The notes: generated by a model not told the origin, from the sequence alone. DNA of 7,009 nucleotides from an uncultured Prevotella sp. (GCA_946999025.1 CAMQBP010000101.1:1-7009); one strand, 5' to 3'; numbered from the stretch's first letter, positions 1 through 6,491 are shown. Numbers and translations are program-made.

Positions 1-2
1 AA

Positions 3-185
3 TTGATTAATGCCCGCAAGGTTGCCAACAAGATAGAGAACGAGAGAGAGAAGGCTATTGCTTACCATGACAACGTTGAGCCGAAGCTTGAAACCATACG
101 TTATCATATAGATAAACTCGAACTGATAGTCAGTGACGAGTTGTGGACGTTGCCTAAATACCGCGAACTGATGTTCATCAGGTAG
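3..185 (+). CDS. glnN: Glutamine synthetase type III, C-terminal fragment
   Basis: This frame is already open at the left edge of the window, so only about the last 60 residues of the gene are present; it stops at TAG 183-185. If the call is right, the enzyme makes glutamine from glutamate, ammonia and ATP in the cytoplasm and is the ammonia-assimilating type III form common in Bacteroidales, where the full protein is roughly 700-730 residues. The visible tail is a charged helix (ARKVANKIENEREKAIAY), then RYHIDKLELIV, and ends W-TLPKYRELMFIR. A final 'W-x-x-P-x-Y-x-x-L-(L/M)F' motif after a 'DKLE' helix is what I recall for the C-terminus of this family. No catalytic residues lie in this part, so the call rests on the tail alone. 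A strong hairpin terminator follows 67 bases after the stop. Confidence 0.72.
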   Translation: MINARKVANKIENEREKAIAYHDNVEPKLETIRYHIDKLELIVSDELWTLPKYRELMFIR

Positions 186-252
186 GCAAGGTCGTCTGCC
201 TGTGAACCCAGGCCAAACTTATTGATGACGAAGTGTAGTGTGCTTCAGAACG

Positions 253-289
253 AAAACAGGCTGACTTGATGTACAAGACAGCCTGTTTT
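253..289. terminator. Bidirectional intrinsic terminator
   Basis: An 11-bp perfect stem is formed by AAAACAGGCTG (253-263) and CAGCCTGTTTT (279-289). An A:A mismatch (264/278) follows, then a further 4-bp stem CTTG/CAAG (265-268/274-277) closing a 5-base loop. A T run (286-290) follows on the + strand, and the complement of the A run at 253-256 gives Us on the minus strand. It sits between two converging genes, the glutamine synthetase tail on + and the DUF3108 gene on minus, so it can end both transcripts. Confidence 0.85.
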
Positions 290-316
290 TGTTGATTGGA
301 GGATAGCACCTCTTGT

Positions 317-1135
317 TTATCTTACTTGTGAAGCCATGTTATTTCGCACACCTCTCATTCCCACCAAGAATGCTTTGGCCGAACCAAACTTGAGAAACAT
401 GTCCAAACGTACAGGCACATGATTGGTGTCATCGCTCACATAGAAGTCGACAACTCGTTTGAATTTGCCATCATCCCTTTCCATGTACGACAGATGCAGA
501 CATCTATATTTTCTCCCATTGTCGGCCTTAACGGTGGTTTTCCCTCGGTATTTCAGTAGGGCGGGCCTTGACTTGTTCCCGTCTATCATCGTGAAGCGAT
601 AGGCATGTCCTTTCTTCCATTTGGACGGATCGAACGACCTGGCGCGCAAAAAGATGTTCAACATATCGTAAACACAGTCTCTCATGTCAGACTGTTTCCA
701 CTCGTGAACGCCTTTGCTGGATATCTGATGTTGCTTGACTTGAACGCGTCCGTTGGGATAGGAATAGAATACTTCGTCGACATAGTATCGACCTCCCTCA
801 TTGGCAGCCTTGCGATAGTATTGTGGAACGAGATTTAATGAGGTGTATGCCTGTAGGGTATCGCGCAGAATAAACAGGTTGTCGGCCTTGCTATTGCCGC
901 GCGTGATGAGTGAACCACGATAGGCTGGCTGGTTGTTGTACCTCGTCTGTACCACCGACATGGTGGCTGAACCTACCCTGACCCATACAAATTTCCAATT
1001 GAAATATAGGTTGTATGACAAGTACTCGCCCGATTTGAAGGCGGTATTTGTCATGTTACACTGTGCATGGGATGTGGTAAACACCCCTAAAAGAAGCGAA
1101 AGAATGGCTAAGTTTCTGAATAATTTCATTTTCAT
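317..1135 (-). CDS. DUF3108 domain-containing secreted protein
   Basis: A 272-residue protein of unknown function. The first about 24 residues form a signal peptide: basic MKMKLFRN, hydrophobic LAILSLLLGVF, then TTSHA before Q25. This suggests signal peptidase I cleavage and a periplasmic or outer-membrane-associated location. There is no lipobox at C26. The mature part matches my memory of DUF3108. Near the start it has the 'F-x-x-GE-x-L-x-Y' signature (about residues 33-41) and then a V-G-x-A-x-M segment. Near the end it has an FYVSDD...VPVRLD strand pair (231-245). The in-frame ATG at 1168 would add 11 charged residues in front of the signal peptide, so I prefer ATG 1135; another ATG at 1129 is also possible. 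The gene is the last of a probable three-gene operon, 73 bases after the lipoprotein gene, and ends at the shared terminator 253-289. DUF3108 proteins are predicted beta-rich envelope proteins with no agreed function. Confidence 0.85.
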   Translation of the reverse strand: MKMKLFRNLAILSLLLGVFTTSHAQCNMTNTAFKSGEYLSYNLYFNWKFVWVRVGSATMSVVQTRYNNQPAYRGSLITRGNSKADNLFILRDTLQAYTSLNLVPQYYRKAANEGGRYYVDEVFYSYPNGRVQVKQHQISSKGVHEWKQSDMRDCVYDMLNIFLRARSFDPSKWKKGHAYRFTMIDGNKSRPALLKYRGKTTVKADNGRKYRCLHLSYMERDDGKFKRVVDFYVSDDTNHVPVRLDMFLKFGSAKAFLVGMRGVRNNMASQVR

Positions 1136-1208
1136 GTTCTCGTTTTTATCTCCCAGAAACGCCTGCATGTAGAAGGTTCGCCAGCACTATTTAGCTGACA
1201 GCACAGGT

Positions 1209-3251
1209 TTATTTCATCATTCCGGGAATGTATTCTTTACCCAGGTCGAGTGCGCGTTTCGCATTTCGGCTTTGTATTTTGCGCTGTTTCTCGCCTTTCT
1301 GTTTAGTTATTTCTGTTGGTTTCTGTCTGTAAATGGGCGTGCTCGTCAGATTCCATGTCTCGTTAAAGTCCCACTTCGCCCTGCAAGTTATCTTCTTGGG
1401 ATAATAATACACCTCTTCAGGCTGCACGTCCTTGTTGTAATCGCCCGTGTCCCATTTGCCGTTGTTGTTGGCATCTATGAACAGGCGGACATAGTATTCG
1501 CGCGGTTCAACATAGAAGAATTGAGCCATACCATTGGAAGTACGAACCTGTTTAACGGGCTTGTCCGAATTGTCCAGCAACTGAACAACCAACGGTTTGC
1601 CATCAGCTCCCGTAATGGTAAGCAAGATGGTGCTGAACTCATCGTTTGACTTCACCTTGAAACCTTGTTTGATTTTGTTCGATGCCTTGCCATAGATGTC
1701 TACAAACGCAGCACTGTCCAGCTCAAGACTGTATTCGATGTTGGGACGCCACTCGCCCCTCAACACATAGTTTCTCGTGTTTTTGATGTAGGCATCATTG
1801 AACGGTACGATGGATGTGTCGCGTTGTTGCTCTATTTCGAAGGGCGAAACATACCACAGCGTGTCTTGCTTTGAGTAAAGATGTACTTTGGATGTGTCGA
1901 GCACGGCCAATGGCGTGGTAAAGCTGAACCCGATATTCTGATCGGGTGCGAGAGCCGAACTGACACTCAACTTGACCTTAAGAGCCTCTTTTGGCATGAT
2001 AGAATCGTAAGGTTCACCCCGCTTCTTTGCCCGTTCTTGTTTCTTTTTCCACTCTTCCAAGCGTTTCTGCGCTTGCTTAAGCCGTTTGGCATAAGGCTGT
2101 TTGGCCAGCATCATGAGAGTGTCTGTTTGTAGGTGTAGCTGGCCGGTAGAATCGCTGGCTTGGTATTTTAGCTCAATCTCAAGCGAGTCTTGGTTGATGA
2201 GTGTGGTGTCACGCAGCCAATAAGTGAGGGTGTCCCCGCGCGGATTCGACTCCATGATGAAAGCGTCTTTGGCGTCAAAGTTGAGGCCTTTGATCTGCGG
2301 AACCTCTTTGCTGCCATAGCTGAAAAACAGTGAAAAGTTGTTTGGATCTTTTCGTTCGGTCTTGATGAGGTATCGGTCCGATTGTATTTCTGTAAAGGCT
2401 CTGAGCGTGATGTCATCGGGCAGGAAGTGCGTGTACTTCACCTGATTGATGGCTTTGATGTGCAACGAGTCGGCCCAAAGGGTGTCTTGCCGCACGTCTG
2501 GTTTAGAGGTCGTCGTGACGAGTTCGTGCGAGAAGGCCACTTTCTCACTCTTCTGGTTGAATACATAGTCACCGTCGGCATCTTGCAAGGCATACACTCG
2601 ATAGCTTCCGTTGGCGATACCGCGGATGGTGAAGCGGCCTCTGCTGTCGGTTCGCGACACGCGCAACATGGGTTGTTTGCGGAAGATGGTGTCACTCTGG
2701 TTGGCATACAGCCCCACGAGGATGCCCTTGATGGGTTCAAGGTTCTCGGCTTCAAGCACATATCCGCTTACCTCCATGGTGTCTATCTTATCGCCTGTGG
2801 AGAAACTGTAGGTGTAATTGCCCAGTGGGTTGCCCTCGTTGTTGTCAGAGATGGCATCACTAAAGTCGATGGTATAGGTGGCATTGGGCTTCAAACTGTC
2901 TTTCAGTTCCACGAGAATTCTCTTTCCTTGCGACTTAATCTCAGGCGCTTCCAGTTGTGGAGGCGACACTACCACTTTCTCGGTGGCATTCTCCAGCTTG
3001 ATGAACTCATTGAAATTGATGTAAATTTTCTTGCTCGTTACCTGTGTAGCACCTTCTTTTGGCGAGGAGCTGATGACCTTAGGCGGCGTTTCATCGTACC
3101 ATCCACCATCGGGTTGACCCATACGAGCGCACGAAACCAACAACAGTACCAGCATCATTAGGGCAGTCAATTGCATACCGCGGACATTGTTCATGGCTTG
3201 ACGAGCCATGAGCGTGTACCTTTTGAAGCGTTTCTGTTGATTGATGTTCAT
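1209..3251 (-). CDS. Ig-like (SbsA-type) domain lipoprotein
   Basis: A 680-residue predicted lipoprotein. After a long, basic N-terminus comes a hydrophobic helix (about 28-40) and a lipobox LVSC, with C41 as the lipidation site; ATGs at residues 15, 20 or 26 would give a more usual signal length. Residues about 55-152 match the bacterial Ig-like fold of SbsA type (Big_5): TPPKVISSSPKEGAT, then INFNEFIKLEN, then a YTIDFSDAISDNNEG-type strand ending NYTYSFSTG. Residues about 160-240 resemble a carboxypeptidase-regulatory-like or SdrD-B-like beta domain (SRGRFTIRGIANGSYRVYAL, followed by DADGDYVF). The middle (250-380) is beta-rich without a recognised name. A very basic helical stretch, 385-412, interrupts it. 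Near the C-terminus, DANNNGKWDTGDY (593-605) looks like a calcium-binding loop. The gene starts 21 bases after the GH3 gene. The role is probably structural or binding at the envelope; the substrate is unknown. Confidence 0.85.
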   Translation of the reverse strand: MNINQQKRFKRYTLMARQAMNNVRGMQLTALMMLVLLLVSCARMGQPDGGWYDETPPKVISSSPKEGATQVTSKKIYINFNEFIKLENATEKVVVSPPQLEAPEIKSQGKRILVELKDSLKPNATYTIDFSDAISDNNEGNPLGNYTYSFSTGDKIDTMEVSGYVLEAENLEPIKGILVGLYANQSDTIFRKQPMLRVSRTDSRGRFTIRGIANGSYRVYALQDADGDYVFNQKSEKVAFSHELVTTTSKPDVRQDTLWADSLHIKAINQVKYTHFLPDDITLRAFTEIQSDRYLIKTERKDPNNFSLFFSYGSKEVPQIKGLNFDAKDAFIMESNPRGDTLTYWLRDTTLINQDSLEIELKYQASDSTGQLHLQTDTLMMLAKQPYAKRLKQAQKRLEEWKKKQERAKKRGEPYDSIMPKEALKVKLSVSSALAPDQNIGFSFTTPLAVLDTSKVHLYSKQDTLWYVSPFEIEQQRDTSIVPFNDAYIKNTRNYVLRGEWRPNIEYSLELDSAAFVDIYGKASNKIKQGFKVKSNDEFSTILLTITGADGKPLVVQLLDNSDKPVKQVRTSNGMAQFFYVEPREYYVRLFIDANNNGKWDTGDYNKDVQPEEVYYYPKKITCRAKWDFNETWNLTSTPIYRQKPTEITKQKGEKQRKIQSRNAKRALDLGKEYIPGMMK

Positions 3252-3272
3252 ATACTTGTGTTTGTTAGTGGG

Positions 3273-4805
3273 TTATGCCTGTTGGATTTCCGTAGGCTCT
3301 TGATTCAACTCGAGCATCTCTTCAATAACCTTGCGACTGTTGGATAGTCTTGGAATCTTATGTTGACCACCCAGTTTACCCTTCATTTTCAGCCAGTCGT
3401 TGAATAGGTTGGGGCGAGCCACAACAATCTCCAAATGCTGTAACGTGATGTCATGAAAGCGTTTAGCCTCATAGTCACTGTTCAGTTCTTGCAGTCGTTT
3501 GTCCAGAATGTTGGCAAACTTTTTTAGGTCATTTGGTGCTTTGGCAAACTCAATAAGCCATTGATGACGGCATTTGGCCTTACTGTCCATGTATACAGGT
3601 GCGGCCGTGTATTCCTTGATTTCGGCCCCCGTCTGCTCGCAAGCGTAGGCCAATCCTTTCTCGGCATTGTCCATGATGAGCTCTTCACCAAAGGCATTGA
3701 TGAAGTATTTGGTGCGGCCTGTGATGATGAACTTATAGGGTTGGCGGGATGTAAACTTCACCGTGTCGCCAATCATGTATCGCCATAGTCCGCATGAGGT
3801 TGAAATCAGAACCGCATAATTCTTGTCCAACTCCACGCCTTCAAGTGGCAATACCGTTGGATGCTCTGTTCCATATTCGTCCATGGGGATGAACTCGTAG
3901 AAAACGTCATAGTCGGTCATGAGCAGCATCGACACATCTCCGGGGTCGCTCTGTATGCCAAAGAATCCCTCGCTGGCATTATAGGTCTCCATGTAGTGCA
4001 TGTTTGGCGACGTGATGAGCTGCTCATACTGTGGGCGATAGGGCGTGAAAGCGATGCCACCATGGAAGAACACTTCCAGGTTGGGCCACACTTCTTCGAG
4101 GTGTTTCTTGCCACTCAGTTCCATGACGCGCACCAGCACCGACAGCATCCATGACGGAACGCCTGAGAGGTTGGTGACGTTTTGGTTCAATGTCTCGTGA
4201 GCTATGCGGTCACGCTTCACCTCAAAATCCTGCAAGAGTGCGGTTGATTTCTTGGGAATGCGTACCAAGTTGACCAATGGGTTGATGTTTTCGATGAGAA
4301 TGGCACTCAAATCACCCACCAAAGAGTTGTGCAGATTATAGTTGGGAGAATGGCTTCCGCCCAATATCAGTCCCTTTCCGTCGAACATTCTGCTGTCGGG
4401 ATTGTTGCGAAGGTAAAGCGCCACGGTATCCTTTCCGCCTTGGTAATGAATGCGGTTGAGCCCCTCGTTTGAAACAGGAATAAACTTACTTTTGTCATTG
4501 GTTGTCCCCGATGACTTGGCGTACCATTTTACTTGCCCCGGCCAAAGCACGTTTTCTTCGCCGTGGCGCATGCGGTCGATGTCACCTTTCAGTTCTTCGT
4601 AGGTGTTAACAGGTACGTTTTTGGCAAAATCATCGTAGGTTTTGGTGCTGCCAAAGAGATGATTTCGGCCATATTCCGTGTCCTTCGCCCGTTCGAGAAG
4701 ATGCTGCAGCACCTGCTGTTGTGTCAAGTCAGCTTGTTTGGCGTGTCGCTCAATCTCCTTTTGTCGTGATGAAAAGAAGTGGGCCGCTATACGTGTTAAC
4801 CCCAT
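3273..4805 (-). CDS. GH3 auxin-responsive promoter family protein (acyl-adenylating enzyme)
   Basis: A 510-residue protein of the GH3 family, part of the ANL adenylating superfamily. Plant members activate an acid such as indole-acetate or jasmonate with ATP and join it to an amino acid; the substrate of the bacterial members is not known to me. The three ATP/AMP-binding motifs are all present: the phosphate loop KSSGTTNDKSKF (97-108), YNASEGFFG (275-283) and the RYMIGD...GRTKYFINAFGEEL block (342-376). Near the end, GGQHKIPRL (479-487) matches the conserved C-terminal 'Q-x-K-x-PR' motif of the family. No signal peptide is seen, so it is cytoplasmic. Its start ATG (4805-4803) is about 25 bases from the inferred transcription start below the promoter at 4836-4844, which fits a short leader. 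It is the first gene of the probable operon with the lipoprotein and DUF3108 genes. The length is normal for bacterial members and all key motifs look intact. Confidence 0.92.
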   Translation of the reverse strand: MGLTRIAAHFFSSRQKEIERHAKQADLTQQQVLQHLLERAKDTEYGRNHLFGSTKTYDDFAKNVPVNTYEELKGDIDRMRHGEENVLWPGQVKWYAKSSGTTNDKSKFIPVSNEGLNRIHYQGGKDTVALYLRNNPDSRMFDGKGLILGGSHSPNYNLHNSLVGDLSAILIENINPLVNLVRIPKKSTALLQDFEVKRDRIAHETLNQNVTNLSGVPSWMLSVLVRVMELSGKKHLEEVWPNLEVFFHGGIAFTPYRPQYEQLITSPNMHYMETYNASEGFFGIQSDPGDVSMLLMTDYDVFYEFIPMDEYGTEHPTVLPLEGVELDKNYAVLISTSCGLWRYMIGDTVKFTSRQPYKFIITGRTKYFINAFGEELIMDNAEKGLAYACEQTGAEIKEYTAAPVYMDSKAKCRHQWLIEFAKAPNDLKKFANILDKRLQELNSDYEAKRFHDITLQHLEIVVARPNLFNDWLKMKGKLGGQHKIPRLSNSRKVIEEMLELNQEPTEIQQA

Positions 4806-4835
4806 TTTTTATTCGTGTCGTTTATCTATTTATGT

Positions 4836-4844
4836 GCAAAGGTA
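4836..4844 (-). promoter_or_regulatory. Promoter -7 box for the GH3 operon
   Basis: Read on the minus strand this is TACCTTTGC, a full match to the Bacteroidetes primary sigma factor -7 consensus TAnnTTTG. Transcription would start about 4-7 bases further on, giving a leader of about 25 bases before the GH3 ATG. A TTTG at the usual 19-21 base upstream spacing (the -33 box) is not present; only ACTTTCT is found there. The box is part of repeat unit 1 of the 66-bp array. Confidence 0.7.
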
Positions 4845-4901
4845 GTGCGAGCCGTGCATAGAGAAAGTTTACTTTCTATATTAAGGCGCAGCCTGTTTTA
4901 T

Positions 4902-4910
4902 GCAAAGATA
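4902..4910 (-). promoter_or_regulatory. Repeat-borne -7 box, second copy
   Basis: The minus strand reads TATCTTTGC, a perfect TAnnTTTGC match, 66 bp upstream of the GH3 promoter box and at the same position in repeat unit 2. No TTTG is found at the -33 spacing. It could act as an extra start site for the GH3 operon or be a passenger of repeat duplication. Confidence 0.4.
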
Positions 4911-4967
4911 GTGCAAGCCGAACATAGAGAGAGTTTACTTTCTATATTAAGACGCAGCCTATCTTAT

Positions 4968-4976
4968 GCAAAGATA
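4968..4976 (-). promoter_or_regulatory. Repeat-borne -7 box, third copy
   Basis: The minus strand reads TATCTTTGC in repeat unit 3. A TTTG (plus-strand CAAA, 4991-4994) lies upstream but only 14 bases away, shorter than the normal 19-21, so promoter strength is doubtful. Confidence 0.38.
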
Positions 4977-5033
4977 GTGCGAGCCGAAGGCAAAGGAAGT
5001 TTACTTACTTTGCTAAGGCGATGCCTATCTTAT

Positions 5034-5042
5034 GCAAAATTA
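5034..5042 (-). promoter_or_regulatory. Repeat-borne -7 box, fourth copy
   Basis: The minus strand reads TAATTTTGC, still a TAnnTTTGC match, at the start of the broken fourth unit. It is the outermost copy and sits next to unique sequence. There is no clear -33 element. Confidence 0.33.
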
Positions 5043-5329
5043 GCCTAAACTTTTGTAACACAGGCATAATTCACTAATTTTAATAAACAAGTTTGCGGGT
5101 ATGTTACCTCCCAGAAAATCTCCACATACCATCGTAGAAAGCGTGTCTTGCAACGAGCAACACGATGAATCCAGTGAGCATGGCAGCTGATGAAAAGACG
5201 TATCATCAAGAAAATACAACAAATAAGCTAACTACTTCCCTCCCTTTCGGGGAGGGGATGGGGGAGGGGCCTTTCTTATTATTCATCGAAAAGTAACAAG
5301 TAGGCAAGGTCTGTTAGTGTACTTTTCAT
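5043..5329. other. Divergent intergenic region with small hairpins
   Basis: No convincing gene is seen here. It separates the GH3 operon's repeat array from the HAD gene promoter. It holds several short inverted repeats: GGTATGT/ACATACC (5098-5104/5124-5130), CGTG+TTGC pairing with GCAA+CACG (5142-5164, two-base bulge), and TGATGA/TCATCA (5188-5193/5203-5208). It also holds the G-rich element at 5238-5269, listed separately. None of the hairpins has a clear T run on either strand, so they do not look like normal terminators. Confidence 0.6.
5238..5269 (+). repeat. C/G-rich hairpin and potential G-quadruplex element
   Basis: CCCTCCC (5238-5244) pairs with GGGAGGG (5250-5256) across a 5-base loop. 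The same G block continues as four G runs of 4, 4, 5 and 4 bases (5249-5269) separated by A, AT and A, an ideal spacing for an intramolecular quadruplex in DNA or + strand RNA. It stands out sharply from the AT-rich surroundings. Very similar sequences with a TTTCGGGGAGGGG core recur, as I recall, between genes in many Bacteroidetes genomes, so it is probably a dispersed intergenic repeat. It ends about 60 bases upstream of the HAD promoter -7 box. Confidence 0.65.
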
Positions 5330-5338
5330 TACCTTTGC
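5330..5338 (+). promoter_or_regulatory. Promoter -7 box for the HAD phosphatase gene
   Basis: TACCTTTGC matches the Bacteroidetes -7 consensus TAnnTTTG. Transcription would begin around 5342-5346, about 16-20 bases before ATG 5362. No good TTTG is seen 19-21 bases upstream. Its place inside the frame that reads in from GTG 5317 argues that the protein starts at 5362. Confidence 0.65.
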
Positions 5339-5361
5339 AACTTGACAGAAAAGATAACTCA

Positions 5362-6021
5362 ATGAAAATCAAAGCAATTATCTTAGATTTTGACGGCACG
5401 TTGGCCGATACACAAACCCTCATCACCAATACCATGCTCGAGGTAATCAACCGATTGGGACTTGAGCAGCGCAGTCGTGAGCAGTGCAGTCGAATGATTG
5501 GCTTGCCCTTGAAGCAGACGTTTACAGACTTGATACCTATGACTGACGAGATGGGCGACCGCTGTGTGGAAACCTATAATCAAGTGTTTCATGAGAACAA
5601 CGTCCCTGGAGCCGTTCCATTGTTCCCTCAGGTATTGGAAACCATGCGCGAGTTACATCGTTTGGGTTATGTGCTCACCATTGCCAGCAGTCGTTCCCGG
5701 CACTCGCTGATGGACTTTGTGGAGACGTTTGGTTTAGAGGAAATCATCACACATGTGGTCAGTGCCAACGACGTGACGCATGCGAAGCCCCATCCCGAGG
5801 CGGTGAATCAAACGCTTGAGCATTTAGGCATTCAGCCAGGAGAGGCACTTGTCGTGGGCGACACGGAGTATGATATCAAGATGGGGCAGAATGCCGGCAT
5901 CCATACCTGCGGCGTGACGTATGGTAATGGCACACGTTGCCAACTGGAAGAGATTCACACCGAATTCATTATAGACAATTTCAGTCAGCTTCTTCAGGTT
6001 GTCAAAACGCTCGAGGCGTAA
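5362..6021 (+). CDS. HAD family hydrolase, phosphoglycolate phosphatase-like
   Basis: A 219-residue cytoplasmic phosphatase of the haloacid dehalogenase superfamily, subfamily IA. Motif I is DFDGTLADT (9-17), with D9 as the nucleophile and D11 as the general acid/base. A helical cap domain follows (about 18-85). Motif II is TIASS (106-110, S109), motif III is the lysine of AKPHPE (K142), and motif IV is VVGDTEYD (164-171, with D167 and D171 as likely Mg ligands). All four motifs are intact and the length is normal. The order and spacing resemble Gph or PpaX-type phosphatases; the GLPLKQTF cap segment (47-54) lacks the arginine-serine pattern of beta-phosphoglucomutases. The physiological substrate cannot be read from the sequence. 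ATG 5362 is chosen because a promoter box lies at 5330-5338. The gene stands alone, diverging from the GH3 operon, with no clear terminator after the TAA. Confidence 0.9.
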   Translation: MKIKAIILDFDGTLADTQTLITNTMLEVINRLGLEQRSREQCSRMIGLPLKQTFTDLIPMTDEMGDRCVETYNQVFHENNVPGAVPLFPQVLETMRELHRLGYVLTIASSRSRHSLMDFVETFGLEEIITHVVSANDVTHAKPHPEAVNQTLEHLGIQPGEALVVGDTEYDIKMGQNAGIHTCGVTYGNGTRCQLEEIHTEFIIDNFSQLLQVVKTLEA

Positions 6022-6234
6022 TGCCCAGTCCAAGCTGGTAGCACCAAGCAGCGAAGGGTGGGGTGGGCTAAATCATCTTTCTATCGTCCAGACAACTGCT
6101 AATGAGTTTTGCCCTTAGTTTTTTATAATTGTACATATTTTTGGTGTTTTCAAAACTGTCATTCAAGAAAAATGCATCGCTTTTTGGATGCTTTTTGGGC
6201 CTTTGTTATGCAGTTGGCAATCAGTTTTAATCCA

Positions 6235-6344
6235 ATAGCATGCAGTTTACCATTCTATAGCATGTGGTTTGTCCTTCAAAGTCAATGCTTTGATACCCCA
6301 ATTTGAATGCTTTTACGATACTAAAGCATTGCTTTTGCAGGTGC
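6235..6344. repeat. Degenerate 22-bp-period repeat array A
   Basis: Five units of 22 bp can be laid out from 6235, 6257, 6279, 6301 and 6323. The first two share ATAGCATG-x-x-GTTT; the last three share AATGCTTT or ATTGCTTTT at the same column (6284, 6306, 6328). Within it, AATGCTTT (6306-6313) and AAAGCATT (6323-6330) form an 8-bp stem with a 9-base loop. Just upstream, GCTTTTTGG occurs twice 11 bp apart (6179 and 6190), half the period. The period is not a multiple of three, so this is not a coding repeat. Confidence 0.6.
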
Positions 6345-6491
6345 ACTGATGCGCCTATATGTCGTAAGTTGTTGAAAAATAAAGATATATAAAATTCGCC
6401 TATTTTCGACCCATCACTCGTTTGGTTGCAAATATGCGAGTATTTCGCACGGTTGTCAATATCTTTCGTATACTAAACACCATGTTTCCAA

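Larger units (their letters stand above)
4833..5042. repeat. 66-bp tandem repeat array, three units plus a partial fourth
   Basis: Units start at 4833, 4899 and 4965, and a partial one at 5031; the spacing is exactly 66 bp each time. By eye, units 1 and 2 share about 57 of 66 bases and units 2 and 3 about 52 of 66. The edges are conserved (TGCAAAGATAGTGC, AGCCG at the left; AAGGCGCAGCCTATCT at the right) and the centre varies. Each unit is an imperfect palindrome around the GTTTACTT centre, and unit junctions form CTATCTT-ATGCA-AAGATAG hairpins (clearest at 4959-4977). On the minus strand each unit carries a TAnnTTTGC -7 box (4836, 4902, 4968 and 5034 as left ends). The array lies directly upstream of the GH3 operon. 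Similar repeats with a GCAAAGATAGTGC edge are, from memory, scattered through Prevotella and Bacteroides genomes. Confidence 0.88.

Noticed and set aside
182..193. A 12-base word GTAGGCAAGGTC shared with 5300-5311
   Set aside because: Short, with unmatched flanks; likely chance.
1136..1168. 11-residue N-terminal extension of the DUF3108 protein from ATG 1168
   Set aside because: It places charged residues ahead of a good signal peptide that starts naturally at ATG 1135.
2382..3161. A 259-codon + strand open frame opposite the lipoprotein gene
   Set aside because: The minus strand frame has a signal peptide, lipobox and Ig-like domain; the + frame has no coherent domain and is a shadow.
4815..5048. 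An open + strand frame from GTG 4815 encoding three 22-residue repeats (AKIVxAE...SLLSxLRRSLSY)
   Set aside because: It exists because the 66-bp DNA repeat is a multiple of three. It overlaps the GH3 promoter region on the other strand, has no promoter of its own, and the repeat behaves as a palindromic DNA element; such frames are often wrongly annotated as proteins.
5040..5222. 60-codon minus strand open frame in the divergent region
   Set aside because: No recognisable motif, cysteine-rich random-looking composition, and it runs into the repeat array.
5317..5361. 15-residue N-terminal extension of the HAD protein from GTG 5317
   Set aside because: It contains the promoter -7 box at 5330-5338, and HAD motif I normally lies within about the first 10 residues, as it does from ATG 5362.
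6023..6068. GCCCA/TGGGC pairing after the HAD stop as a terminator
   Set aside because: Only five pairs across a 36-base loop, and no T run follows.
6109..6306. 65-codon + strand open frame after the HAD gene
   Set aside because: TTG start, composition rich in Phe/Cys/Trp from T-rich DNA, overlaps repeat array A, no promoter or recognisable domain.
6460..6468. TATCTTTCG as a promoter -7 box that could drive an RNA across array B
   Set aside because: It differs from the consensus at the key G, and no TTTG lies 19-21 bases upstream.
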